A DNA stretch of 34,870 nt from Pseudoflavonifractor_A sp022772585 (GTDB lineage: Bacteria > Bacillota > Clostridia > Oscillospirales > Oscillospiraceae). A model generated the notes under the pieces. The model had not been told where the DNA came from and did not search any database. It worked only from the letters and a program-made list of their open reading frames with translations. Positions 1 to 7,019 of this stretch are shown here, one piece after another. The first letter of the stretch is position 1. The number at the start of each line of letters is the position of its first letter. Both the position numbers and the translations under genes were made by a program. The stretch is from assembly GCF_052065415.1 (NCBI RefSeq), contig NZ_JBQHUB010000031.1:1-34870 (forward strand), read 5' to 3'.

Positions 1-58
1 AGTTTCTTAAATTCTGGCATATATCGTTTGTTTGGGATCCCTTTTGGCATAGTAAACA

Positions 59-101
59 CCCCACTTGTTAGATAGTATATCATACTGTCTAACAAATGGG
101 G
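59..101. repeat. Long inverted repeat downstream of rnc
   Basis: Two 20-base arms (59-78 and 82-101) pair with one mismatch and one G-T wobble around a 3-base centre. It lies 28 bp beyond the rnc stop codon. No run of T follows on either strand, so it is not a classical terminator. It could be an RNA-processing or stability hairpin at the end of the plsX-acpP-rnc transcript, or an operator for a gene to the left of the window. The rest of 1-128 shows no gene. Confidence 0.6.
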
Positions 102-128
102 TGCAGTTCAAAAGGCCGGGGAATTTCA

Positions 129-800
129 TTATTTGCTTAGTTTGTCAATGGCCGACCGCGCGGCGTTCTGCTCGGCCTCTTTTTTGCTGTGGCCCTCGCC
201 GTGGCCCACGCAGACGCCGTTCAGATCCACCTCCACGGCAAAGATCTTGGCGTGGTCCGGACCGCTGGAGCCGATGAGCCGGTACTGCAGCACCTGGCCG
301 CTTTCCCGCTGGACCAGTTCCTGCAGGGCGGTCTTGTAATCCCGGTTGCGGGACTTCTCGGCCTCCCGGTCCAGGATATACTTCTGAATGATGCGCCGGG
401 CGGGCTCGATGCCACCGTCCAGGTAGACCGCAGCCAGCACAGCCTCCACCGCGTCGGCCTGTATGGAAGGGCGCTGCCGGCCCCCGCCGGCATTCTCTCC
501 CTTACCCAGCATCAGATATTTGCCCAGGCCCCAGGCCTGGGCAACCTCCACCAGGCTCTCCTCACACACCAGGGCCGCCCGGGTACGGGTCAGTACCCCT
601 TCGGGCAGGTCAGGGTGGGTATGATAAAGGTAATCCGCAGTCACCATGCCCAGCACCGAGTCCCCCAGGAACTCCAGCCGCTCGTTGCTCTGGATCCCCC
701 TGGCCCGGTTCTCATTGGCATAGGAGCTGTGGGTCAGCGCGTTTTCCAGCAGCGACCGGTCCTGAAACGTATATCCCAGGGTCTCCTCCAGCGGTAACAT
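129..800 (-). CDS. rnc: Ribonuclease III
   Basis: RNase III cleaves double-stranded RNA in rRNA precursors and structured mRNAs. The 223-residue protein has the family signature NERLEFLGDSVL at residues 39-50, giving metal-binding E43 and D47, and a second acidic pair D116/E119 in QADAVEA. A double-stranded-RNA-binding domain fills about residues 155-222 (DYKTALQELVQ start; GHSKKEAEQNAARSA end). Length and domain order are normal for the family. The ATG at 800 is preceded by a strong AAGGAGGAG. It is the last gene of a plsX-acpP-rnc order common in Firmicutes and is separated from acpP by a hairpin (824-849) that may lower its expression relative to acpP. Confidence 0.97.
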   Translation of the reverse strand: MLPLEETLGYTFQDRSLLENALTHSSYANENRARGIQSNERLEFLGDSVLGMVTADYLYHTHPDLPEGVLTRTRAALVCEESLVEVAQAWGLGKYLMLGKGENAGGGRQRPSIQADAVEAVLAAVYLDGGIEPARRIIQKYILDREAEKSRNRDYKTALQELVQRESGQVLQYRLIGSSGPDHAKIFAVEVDLNGVCVGHGEGHSKKEAEQNAARSAIDKLSK

Positions 801-823
801 GGCCCTTCTCCTCCTTCAAAACA

Positions 824-849
824 GGAAGCCCCGCCTGAGCGGGGCTTCC
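824..849 (-). terminator. Attenuator-like hairpin between acpP and rnc
   Basis: A perfect 11-bp GC-rich stem (824-834 with 839-849) with a 4-base loop lies between the acpP stop and the rnc ribosome-binding site. On the minus strand it is followed by TGTTTT, a short U-run. This looks like a leaky terminator that lets acpP, needed in great abundance, be transcribed more than rnc. It may also be an RNase III or other processing site. Confidence 0.6.
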
Positions 850-867
850 CGGCATCCTGTTCTTCTC

Positions 868-1098
868 TCAGTCCAGCTTAGCCTGCAGGAAGCGGACAAA
901 ATCGCCCACCGTGGTCATGTCGGACAGATTCTCGTCCGCCAGCTCATCCAGGCCGAAGGCCTCCTCCACCGCGGAGGTCAGGTCCACCACGTCCAGGGAA
1001 TCGGCGCCCAGCTCCTCAAAGGAGGTGTCCATGGTGATGCTGTCGGCGTCCACGCCCAGCTGCTCTGCCAGCAGCGCTGCGATCTTCTCAAAAATCAT
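868..1098 (-). CDS. acpP: Acyl carrier protein
   Basis: ACP carries growing fatty-acid chains on a 4'-phosphopantetheine arm during type II fatty-acid synthesis in the cytoplasm. The protein is small and acidic, with the GADSLD motif; Ser34 (with the start chosen here) is the attachment site. Two start codons lie close together, at 1104 and 1098. AGGAG at 1108-1112 is 9 bases from the ATG at 1098 but only 3 from the one at 1104, so the 76-residue form is preferred. A consensus promoter lies directly upstream (1157-1185), so acpP has its own strong promoter in addition to any read-through from plsX. Confidence 0.96.
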   Translation of the reverse strand: MIFEKIAALLAEQLGVDADSITMDTSFEELGADSLDVVDLTSAVEEAFGLDELADENLSDMTTVGDFVRFLQAKLD

Positions 1099-1156
1099 TT
1101 CCATCTTCTCCTATCATGATCGTTTCCTTGCCGCCTGAAACGGTAATTGCACTAAA

Positions 1157-1185
1157 ATAATAGGCAAGATATGGCTCTGTGTCAA
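1157..1185 (-). promoter_or_regulatory. Sigma-A promoter of acpP
   Basis: On the minus strand TTGACA (1180-1185) is followed by a 17-base spacer and TATTAT (1157-1162). This near-consensus pair lies about 50 bases before the acpP start codon, in the plsX-acpP gap. Confidence 0.85.
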
Positions 1186-1236
1186 TAGGGTTTTTCAGTT
1201 TTTCCCCGGCGCTCCGAAAAATATGGGAACGGCCGG

Positions 1237-2277
1237 TCATGCCTCTTCCTTTTTTACCTGCACAGGCAGGCGCATATGCTCCATATTCTCGGTGATATCT
1301 TCAATGATCCCCGAGGAGGCAAAGCGGGCGGCCTGCTTGATGGCATTCTTGATGGCGTAGTCGTCAGAGGAGCCGTGGGCCTTGATCACCGGTTTGGAGA
1401 TGCCGATGAACGCGGTGCCGCCCACTTCCCCCGCGTCCAGGATCTTCTTGAATTCCCGGATGCCGCCGGACACCAGCACCGCCGCCAGCTTGGTCAGCAG
1501 GTTCTTTTTGAACATCTCCTTCATCTTTTTGGCCAGGAAGCCGCCAGTGCCCTCCATGGTCTTGAGGAAGATGTTGCCCGAGTAGCCGTCGGACACGATG
1601 ACGTCCACCGCGCCGTACACCGCCTCCTTGCCCTCCACGTTGCCCGCAAAATGGAGGCGGCCCTGGGCATCGGCCTCCTTGAGCAGCTCATAGGTCCTTT
1701 GCTGGAGCTCGGTACCCTTGGAGGGCTCGGCTCCGATGTTCAAAAGGCCCACCCTGGGCTCGGGCCGGCCCAGCACCCGCTCGGCGTAGTAGGAGCCCAT
1801 AAAGGCGAACTGGAGCAGATACTCGGGGGTGCACTCGGCAGTGGCGCCGCAGTCCACCAGCACCGCGCCGCCGTTCCCGGTGGGGACCACCGGCGCCATA
1901 GCCGCCCGGCGGATGCCCTTGATGCGCTTGACGATCAGCGTGGCCGCCGCCAGCAGTGCGCCGGTGCTGCCCGCCGAGACAAAGGCGTCGCCCTTGCCGT
2001 CCTTGAGCAGGTTGAGGCCCACCGTCAGGGAGGAGTCCTTCTTCTCCCGGTAGGCGGTGGCCGGGTTGTCGCAGATCTCCACCACCTCGGATGCGTGGAC
2101 GATCTCCATCCCGGCAGGGGGCTCGCTCATTCCCTCCCCGGCCAGGACCTTGAGGATCTCCTCCCCCCGGCCCACCAGGACCACTTCCACCCCCTGCTCC
2201 CGCACGGCGGCCAGCGCGCCTTTTACGTTGGATGCAGGCGCGTTGTCGCCGCCCATGGCGTCCACGATGATCTTCAT
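1237..2277 (-). CDS. plsX: Phosphate acyltransferase PlsX
   Basis: PlsX converts acyl-ACP and phosphate to acyl-phosphate, the donor used by PlsY to start phospholipid synthesis; it is a peripheral membrane enzyme. The 346-residue sequence starts MKIIVDAMGGDNAP, the PlsX hallmark, and contains SAGSTGALLAAA near residue 100 and SDGYSGNIFLKTMEGTG in the middle, all typical. Length is normal. GAGGG lies 9 bases before the ATG. In many Firmicutes the gene upstream of plsX is the lipid regulator fapR; here two small XRE regulators occupy that position in the same orientation with only a 49-bp gap. Confidence 0.97.
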   Translation of the reverse strand: MKIIVDAMGGDNAPASNVKGALAAVREQGVEVVLVGRGEEILKVLAGEGMSEPPAGMEIVHASEVVEICDNPATAYREKKDSSLTVGLNLLKDGKGDAFVSAGSTGALLAAATLIVKRIKGIRRAAMAPVVPTGNGGAVLVDCGATAECTPEYLLQFAFMGSYYAERVLGRPEPRVGLLNIGAEPSKGTELQQRTYELLKEADAQGRLHFAGNVEGKEAVYGAVDVIVSDGYSGNIFLKTMEGTGGFLAKKMKEMFKKNLLTKLAAVLVSGGIREFKKILDAGEVGGTAFIGISKPVIKAHGSSDDYAIKNAIKQAARFASSGIIEDITENMEHMRLPVQVKKEEA

Positions 2278-2326
2278 AGTGTAAATCCCTCTTTCTTTTT
2301 AGCTGTGTCCCGCCGGGACCCGGGGG

Positions 2327-2557
2327 CTACCGCAGGCTCCGTACCTCGTCCGTCAATCCCAGCAGATAATCCGCGGAGACATTGTAGTGCTCACAGAGCT
2401 GGGCCAATTTGGAGAAGGTGGAGGCTTTCCGCCCATTCTCCATCTCACCGATCTGGTTGGGCTTGACTCCCAGAAACTCGGCAAGCTCCTGCTGTTTCTC
2501 GCCCCGTTGCTTGCGCAGCGTCCGGAGTCTCTCTCCAAAAAGTTCGTTGGAGTACAC
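2327..2557 (-). CDS. XRE-family helix-turn-helix regulator (second of a tandem pair)
   Basis: A 76-residue DNA-binding protein made of little more than one XRE/Cro-type helix-turn-helix (QQELAEFLGVKPNQIGEMENG, the recognition region) plus a short C-terminal tail. The reading frame is open further upstream, but the GTG at 2557 follows AAGGGGGG at good spacing and gives exactly the length of the neighbouring paralogue. The last 18 residues, ending SADYLLGLTDEVRSLR, are almost the same as in that paralogue, while the DNA-recognition parts differ. The two therefore probably share a dimerisation surface but read different DNA. It ends 49 bp before plsX and may be cotranscribed with it. Its target is unknown. 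Confidence 0.85.
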   Translation of the reverse strand: MYSNELFGERLRTLRKQRGEKQQELAEFLGVKPNQIGEMENGRKASTFSKLAQLCEHYNVSADYLLGLTDEVRSLR

Positions 2558-2597
2558 CGAATCCCCCCTTGACCGCCCTGCGGGAGCGCCACGCACC

Positions 2598-2828
2598 CTA
2601 CCGCAGGCTCCGCACCTCATCTGTCAGGCCCAACAGATAGTCCGCAGAGACATTAAACTTTTCACACAGTTTATACAGACGTTCCATTGACGTACCGGCT
2701 TTTCCATTTGCCATATCGCTGATCTGCGCGGTGGATACGCCAAGGATCTCCGCCAGTTCAGAATATGTCATTTTGTTCTGTTGGATCAGCTCTTTCAGCC
2801 GGCCGGAGAAAATTTCCCTGCTAAACAT
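2598..2828 (-). CDS. XRE-family helix-turn-helix regulator (first of a tandem pair)
   Basis: A 76-residue single-domain XRE regulator (SELAEILGVSTAQISDMANG is the helix-turn-helix). An ATG 18 bases further upstream is in frame, but GGGAGAA at 2831-2837 fits the ATG at 2828 and gives a protein exactly as long as the next gene's product. It faces away from a small plus-strand gene (2901-3146) across a short region with two copies of a palindrome, the arrangement expected for an autoregulated repressor controlling both directions. Binding of this protein there is inferred. The pair arose by duplication: both end SADYLLGLTDEVRSLR, and DNA similarity is highest over the last 60 bases. Confidence 0.85.
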   Translation of the reverse strand: MFSREIFSGRLKELIQQNKMTYSELAEILGVSTAQISDMANGKAGTSMERLYKLCEKFNVSADYLLGLTDEVRSLR

Positions 2829-2839
2829 ATTCTTCTCCC

Positions 2840-2888
2840 TTGACATATTAGATATAATCTAGTAACATAGCATTAGATTATATCTAGT
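2840..2888. promoter_or_regulatory. Divergent promoter with two 17-bp palindromic operators
   Basis: Two copies of ATTAGAT-NNN-ATCTAGT lie at 2847-2863 and 2872-2888, exactly 25 bp apart; the centre is ATA in one and TAT in the other. Each contains the palindrome TAGAT-NNN-ATCTA. On the plus strand TTGACA (2840-2845), 17 bases and TAACAT (2863-2868) form a promoter for the gene at 2901. On the minus strand TATAAT (2877-2882) could serve the XRE genes, although no good -35 is seen. The palindromes overlap these elements, so a bound repressor would block both directions. Confidence 0.75.
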
Positions 2889-2900
2889 GAGGTGTTCTTC

Positions 2901-3146
2901 ATGGATACACTGCTTCCCGATCTTTTTGACCTGATGTCTCAACGCTGTGGACATGAGCTGACCCACTCTCAGCAGTACCGGGACTGCGCCGCCCTCCGGG
3001 AGCGCCACTTCTCCCGTGTCCGGGAGGCCATGGGAGAGGAGTTCTGCGAAAAGCTCAGCGATATCGTTGCCGAATGCGCCCAGCTCCACACAGAAGCCGC
3101 CTTCGCCTGGGGACTGCGGCTGGGATTGAGCCTGCCAAGCCTCTGA
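2901..3146 (+). CDS. Small conserved-type protein, possibly DUF6809-like
   Basis: An 81-residue soluble protein with no signal peptide or membrane segment. The start ATG at 2901 has GAGG 8 bases upstream; an in-frame GTG at 2892 overlaps that site and is rejected. The N-terminal half is polar (LMSQRCGHELTHSQQYRDC) and the C-terminal half is predicted helical, ending in AAFAWGLRLGLSL. This layout, with a final aromatic-glycine-leucine segment, resembles the small DUF6809-type proteins often found beside XRE regulators in clostridia; that assignment is from general resemblance only. It is divergent from the XRE pair under a shared operator, so it is probably their regulated partner. It converges on trmFO with a 12-bp gap. 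Confidence 0.7.
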   Translation: MDTLLPDLFDLMSQRCGHELTHSQQYRDCAALRERHFSRVREAMGEEFCEKLSDIVAECAQLHTEAAFAWGLRLGLSLPSL

Positions 3147-3158
3147 ACTCCTCCGCCG

Positions 3159-4463
3159 TTATCTGAACCTCAGGCCGGGCAGAATCTCCAGCGCACGGCG
3201 GCTCAGCTCTGCATTTTTATTTCTTTTGCCCTTCACCTTATAGCCCAGGGGCGGGATGATGCCGAAATTCACGTTCATGGGCTGAAAATCGGCCACGCTC
3301 TCATTGCTGATGTAGAGGGCCAGGGCGCCCACGGCGGTCTCCTGGGGGAAATTCACGGGGGGCTTGCCCTGGAGCCGCCGGGCCAGCTCCACCGCCGCCA
3401 GGAAGCCGGAGGCGGTGGACTCCACATAGCCCTCCACACCGGTGATCTGCCCGGCAAAGCAGACGCGGGGATCCTTTTTTACCCGGTAGTAGCGGTCCAG
3501 CAGCCGTGGGGAGTCCAGATAGGTGTTGCGGTGCATGACGCCGTAGCGCACGAACTCGGCGTTCCTGAGGGCGGGGATCATGGAGAACACCCGCTTCTGC
3601 TCGGGCCATTTCAGGTGGGTCTGGAAGCCCACGATGTTGTAGATGGAACCCTCGGCGTTGTCCTTGCGCAGCTGCACCACCGCGTAGGGCTCCTTCCCCG
3701 TCTTGGGGTCTTTCAGGCCCCGGGGCTTCAGGGGGCCGTAGCACAGGGTGTCGTGGCCCCGGCGGGCCATAACCTCCACCGGCATGCAGCCCTCAAACAC
3801 ATGCCTGTCCTCAAAGCCGTGGACCTCAGCCTCCTGCGCGGCGCACAGCTCGGTCCAGAAGGCGTCGTACTCCTCCGCCGTCATGGGGCAATTCACATAG
3901 TCCGGCGTGCCCTTGTCGTACCGGGAGGCGAACCAGGCGCTGTCCATGTCCACGCTCTCAAAGGTGACCAGGGGGGCCGCCGCGTCGTAGAAATTCAGGT
4001 AGCGGCTGTCCGGGAAAAAGGCGGCGATGCTCCCGCTCAGCGCCGGGGAGGTCAGCGGCCCGGAGGCCACGATCACATTTCCCTCCGCCGGGATCTCCGT
4101 GACCTCCCCCTCCTCCACGTTGATGAGGGGGTGGCTGCGGATCTGTTCGGTGATGGCCCGGGAAAAGGCGTGGCGGTCCACCGCCAGGGCCCCGCCGGCC
4201 TCCACCCGGTGGGCGTCGGCGCAGGAGAGGATCAGGGAGTCCATCCGCCGCAGCTCCTCCTTGAGCAGGCCCACCGCGTTTTCCAGCTGGTCGGACCGGA
4301 GGGAGTTGGAGCACACCAGCTCACCGAAATCGTCGGTGTGGTGGGCGGGGGTCTTCTGGGCGGGCTTCATTTCGCGCAGCACCACGGGGATGCCCCGCTG
4401 TGCCAGCTGCCACGCGGCCTCGGACCCCGCCAGGCCCGCGCCGATCACGATGACTGGTTCCAT
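3159..4463 (-). CDS. trmFO: tRNA uracil-54 C5-methyltransferase, folate- and FAD-dependent (TrmFO)
   Basis: TrmFO makes ribothymidine at position 54 of tRNA, using methylene-tetrahydrofolate and FAD rather than S-adenosylmethionine. The 434-residue protein begins with the FAD-binding glycine motif VIGAGLAGSEAAWQLA (residues 5-20) and contains the family stretch CSNSLRSDQLENAVGLLKEE near residues 51-70, plus FAGQITGVEGYVESTASG, which closes the FAD site. Length is standard. AAGGAGAA precedes the ATG. It lies directly downstream of topA with a 41-bp gap, so the two are probably one transcript, a frequent topA-trmFO pairing in Firmicutes. Confidence 0.97.
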   Translation of the reverse strand: MEPVIVIGAGLAGSEAAWQLAQRGIPVVLREMKPAQKTPAHHTDDFGELVCSNSLRSDQLENAVGLLKEELRRMDSLILSCADAHRVEAGGALAVDRHAFSRAITEQIRSHPLINVEEGEVTEIPAEGNVIVASGPLTSPALSGSIAAFFPDSRYLNFYDAAAPLVTFESVDMDSAWFASRYDKGTPDYVNCPMTAEEYDAFWTELCAAQEAEVHGFEDRHVFEGCMPVEVMARRGHDTLCYGPLKPRGLKDPKTGKEPYAVVQLRKDNAEGSIYNIVGFQTHLKWPEQKRVFSMIPALRNAEFVRYGVMHRNTYLDSPRLLDRYYRVKKDPRVCFAGQITGVEGYVESTASGFLAAVELARRLQGKPPVNFPQETAVGALALYISNESVADFQPMNVNFGIIPPLGYKVKGKRNKNAELSRRALEILPGLRFR

Positions 4464-4504
4464 GTGTTCTCCTTATTAAGAACGGGCCGATCAGGCGTCG
4501 GTCC

Positions 4505-6859
4505 CTAAGATTCTTTCTTTCCGGCAGCCGTCTTTGGGGCGGCCGCTTTTTTCGTGGCGGGCTTTTTGGCCGCCGTTTTTTTGGCCGGGGCCTTGTCAGC
4601 GGACTTGGCTGCCGTCTTTTTGGCCGGAGCCTTGGCGGCGGATTTGGCCGCTGTTTTTTTGGCCGTGGTCTTCTTGGCCGGCTTCTTCTCCTCCTCGGGA
4701 GGGGTGCCCTCCGCGGGATTGGCGTTCCCGGCGGTCTTTTTCTTGTAACCCCGCTGGTCCTCGGGCAGGAAGTTGGGGCACTCCGGGTTGATGCAGAAGG
4801 GCTTCTTGAAGCCCCGGCCCGACTTTTTGAACAGGGTCTGGCCGCACTCGGGGCAGGTCTCCTTCACCGGCACGTCCCAGGTCATGAAGTCGCACCTGCG
4901 GGCCTCGTCCTTGTTGGTGTTGTTCTCACAGCCGTAGTAGGCGTAACCCCGCTTGGAGGTCTTTTTCAAAATCTTGCCGCCGCACTTGGGGCACTTACCC
5001 GGCATTTCGATGACGATGGGCTGGGTATGGGGGCAGTCGGGCCAGCCGGGGCAGGCCAGGAAACGGCCGAAGCGGCCCGATTTGAACACCAGGTTCCGGC
5101 CGCACAGGGGACAGATCACATCGGAGACCTCGTCGGGCACCTTGATGCGCTCCAGATCCTGCTCGGCGGCCCGGAGCTCCTGCTCAAACCCGCCGTAGAA
5201 ACTGGAGAGGATGTCCTTCCAGTTCTCCTTGCCCTCCTCCACCTCGTCCAGCCGGGCCTCCATGTTGGCGGTGAAGGCGGTGTCCACGATGTCGGGGAAG
5301 CGCTCCTTCATCAGCTCGGTGACCACCTCGCCCAGGGGGGTGGTGCGCAGGTACTTGCCCTCCTTCACCACGTACTCCCGGTCCAGGATGGTGGAGATGG
5401 TGGGAGCGTAGGTGGAGGGGCGGCCGATGCCCTTCTCCTCCAGCGCCTTGATGAGGGTGGCCTCGGTGTAGCGGCTGGGGGGCTGGGTGAAGTGCTGAGC
5501 CTTGGCGGTGTCCCGCAGGCTCACCTGCTCCCCCTCCCGCAGGTCGGGCAGGGGGGATTGCTTGAGGGCCTCGTCCTCCTCGTCCTTCCCCTCCACATAC
5601 ACGGCGGTGTAGCCCGAGAACTTCAGCGCCGAGTGGTTGGCACGGAAGTGGTAGCCGGCGCTCTCCACGTCAATGGAGACGCTGTCGTACACGGCGGAGG
5701 ACATCTGGCAGGCCAGGAACCGGCTCCAGATCAGCTTGTAGAGCCGGAACTGCTCGCCTGTCAGGTCCTTTTTCACCTGTTCGGGGGTCAGGTTCACGTC
5801 GGAAGGACGGATGGCCTCGTGGGCGTCCTGGGCCCCCGACTTGGTCTTGTACACCCGGGGCTTGCCGGGGTAGTAGTCCTGCCCGTAGCGGCCCAGAATA
5901 AAGTTCCGGGCGGCGGCGGTGGCCTCGTCGGAGAGACGGAGGGAGTCGGTACGCATATAGGTGATCAGGCCCACGGTGCCTTCGCCCTCGATATCCACGC
6001 CCTCGTAGAGCTGCTGGGCGATGGACATGGTGCGCCGGGGGGTCATGTTCAGCTTGCGGGAGGCCTCCTGCTGCAGGGTGGAGGTGGTGAAGGGGGGCGC
6101 GGGGGAGCGCTGCTTGTCCTGCCGCTTGACGCCCGCCACGGTGAAGGGGGCCGCCTGCACGGCGGCGATGACCCGGTCTGTCTCCTCCTCGCTGCGCAGC
6201 TCCATCTTCTTCTCCCTTCCGTAGAAGGAGGCCTTGAAGCTGCCCAGATTGGGAGCGATGCGCTCCAGATCCACATCCAGAGACCAGTACTCCTCAGGTA
6301 CAAAGGCGCGGATCTCGCTCTCCCGCTCGGCCACCAGCCGGGTGGCCACCGACTGGACCCGGCCGGCGCTCAGGCCCCGGCGGATCTTCTTCCACAGCAG
6401 GGGGGAGAGCTGATAACCCACGATCCGGTCCAGCACCCGCCGGGCCTGCTGGGCGTCCACCAGGTTTCGGTCGATGTCCCGGGGGGCGGCGATGGACTCG
6501 TTGACCACCTTTTTCGTGATCTCGTTGAAGGTGACCCGGTAGGTCTTGTCGTCCGGAATGCCCAGCAGCTCCTTCAGGTGCCAGGAGATGGCCTCGCCCT
6601 CCCGGTCCGGGTCGGTGGCGAGAAAGACCTTGTCGCTTTTCTTCGCCGCCTTCATCAGGTCGTCGATGACCTCTTCCTTTCCTTTGATGGGCTGATAGTC
6701 GGGTTGAAAGCCGTGCTCCACATCCACGCCCAGCTTACTTTTCGGCAGATCGCGGACATGCCCCATGGACGCCTTGACCTGATAGTCGCTTCCCAGGTAT
6801 TTGCCAATGGTCTTGGCCTTGGCGGGGGACTCCACGATCACGAGATTCGTTTTTGCCAC
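4505..6859 (-). CDS. topA: DNA topoisomerase I with a lysine/alanine-rich tail
   Basis: Type IA topoisomerase that relaxes negative supercoils. The GTG at 6859 is chosen because GGAGGT lies 6 bases upstream and the protein then starts AKTNLVIVESPAKAKTIG, the usual topA beginning; the frame is open for 39 more codons. In the 784-residue protein the TOPRIM residues are E10 and the D83/D85 pair of ATDPDREGEAI, and the nucleophile is Tyr301 in GLITYMRTDSLRLS. Three C4 zinc-ribbon modules follow (starting CPLCGRN, CPKCGGK and CPECGQT). The last roughly 60 residues are an unusual basic tail built from AKKTAAK- and PAKK-type repeats, like a histone-H1 tail and probably a non-specific DNA-binding extension. 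The upstream gap carries several hairpins. Confidence 0.97.
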   Translation of the reverse strand: MAKTNLVIVESPAKAKTIGKYLGSDYQVKASMGHVRDLPKSKLGVDVEHGFQPDYQPIKGKEEVIDDLMKAAKKSDKVFLATDPDREGEAISWHLKELLGIPDDKTYRVTFNEITKKVVNESIAAPRDIDRNLVDAQQARRVLDRIVGYQLSPLLWKKIRRGLSAGRVQSVATRLVAERESEIRAFVPEEYWSLDVDLERIAPNLGSFKASFYGREKKMELRSEEETDRVIAAVQAAPFTVAGVKRQDKQRSPAPPFTTSTLQQEASRKLNMTPRRTMSIAQQLYEGVDIEGEGTVGLITYMRTDSLRLSDEATAAARNFILGRYGQDYYPGKPRVYKTKSGAQDAHEAIRPSDVNLTPEQVKKDLTGEQFRLYKLIWSRFLACQMSSAVYDSVSIDVESAGYHFRANHSALKFSGYTAVYVEGKDEEDEALKQSPLPDLREGEQVSLRDTAKAQHFTQPPSRYTEATLIKALEEKGIGRPSTYAPTISTILDREYVVKEGKYLRTTPLGEVVTELMKERFPDIVDTAFTANMEARLDEVEEGKENWKDILSSFYGGFEQELRAAEQDLERIKVPDEVSDVICPLCGRNLVFKSGRFGRFLACPGWPDCPHTQPIVIEMPGKCPKCGGKILKKTSKRGYAYYGCENNTNKDEARRCDFMTWDVPVKETCPECGQTLFKKSGRGFKKPFCINPECPNFLPEDQRGYKKKTAGNANPAEGTPPEEEKKPAKKTTAKKTAAKSAAKAPAKKTAAKSADKAPAKKTAAKKPATKKAAAPKTAAGKKES

Positions 6860-6882
6860 AGCAGTACCTCCAATTTGGACCC

Positions 6883-7012
6883 GCCTGCCCGGCAGGCCCT
6901 CTATCGTCCGCCCTGCGGACGCGGTATCTCCCCGGAGGGAGCAGAATAGATCATCAAAGAAGTTCAAAAGGAGCATTTGCTCCTTTTGAACCGCGCGGCG
7001 ATTGCCGCGCGG
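6883..7012 (-). promoter_or_regulatory. Hairpin array between dprA and topA
   Basis: Five inverted repeats sit in the 160-bp dprA-topA gap. They are a 9-bp perfect stem with a 4-base loop (6991-7012), a 14-bp perfect stem with a 2-base loop (6962-6991, sharing one base with the first), a 5-bp stem (6928-6941), a 7-bp perfect stem (6905-6921) and a 7-bp perfect stem with a 1-base loop (6883-6897). The first two could end dprA transcription, but no U-run follows. The others would lie in the topA leader. No clear promoter was found here. Confidence 0.65.
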
Positions 7013-7019
7013 GGCCGCA

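Noticed and set aside
5027..6949. A 640-codon open frame antisense to topA
   Set aside because: Shadow of topA codons; no start signals and a low-complexity product.
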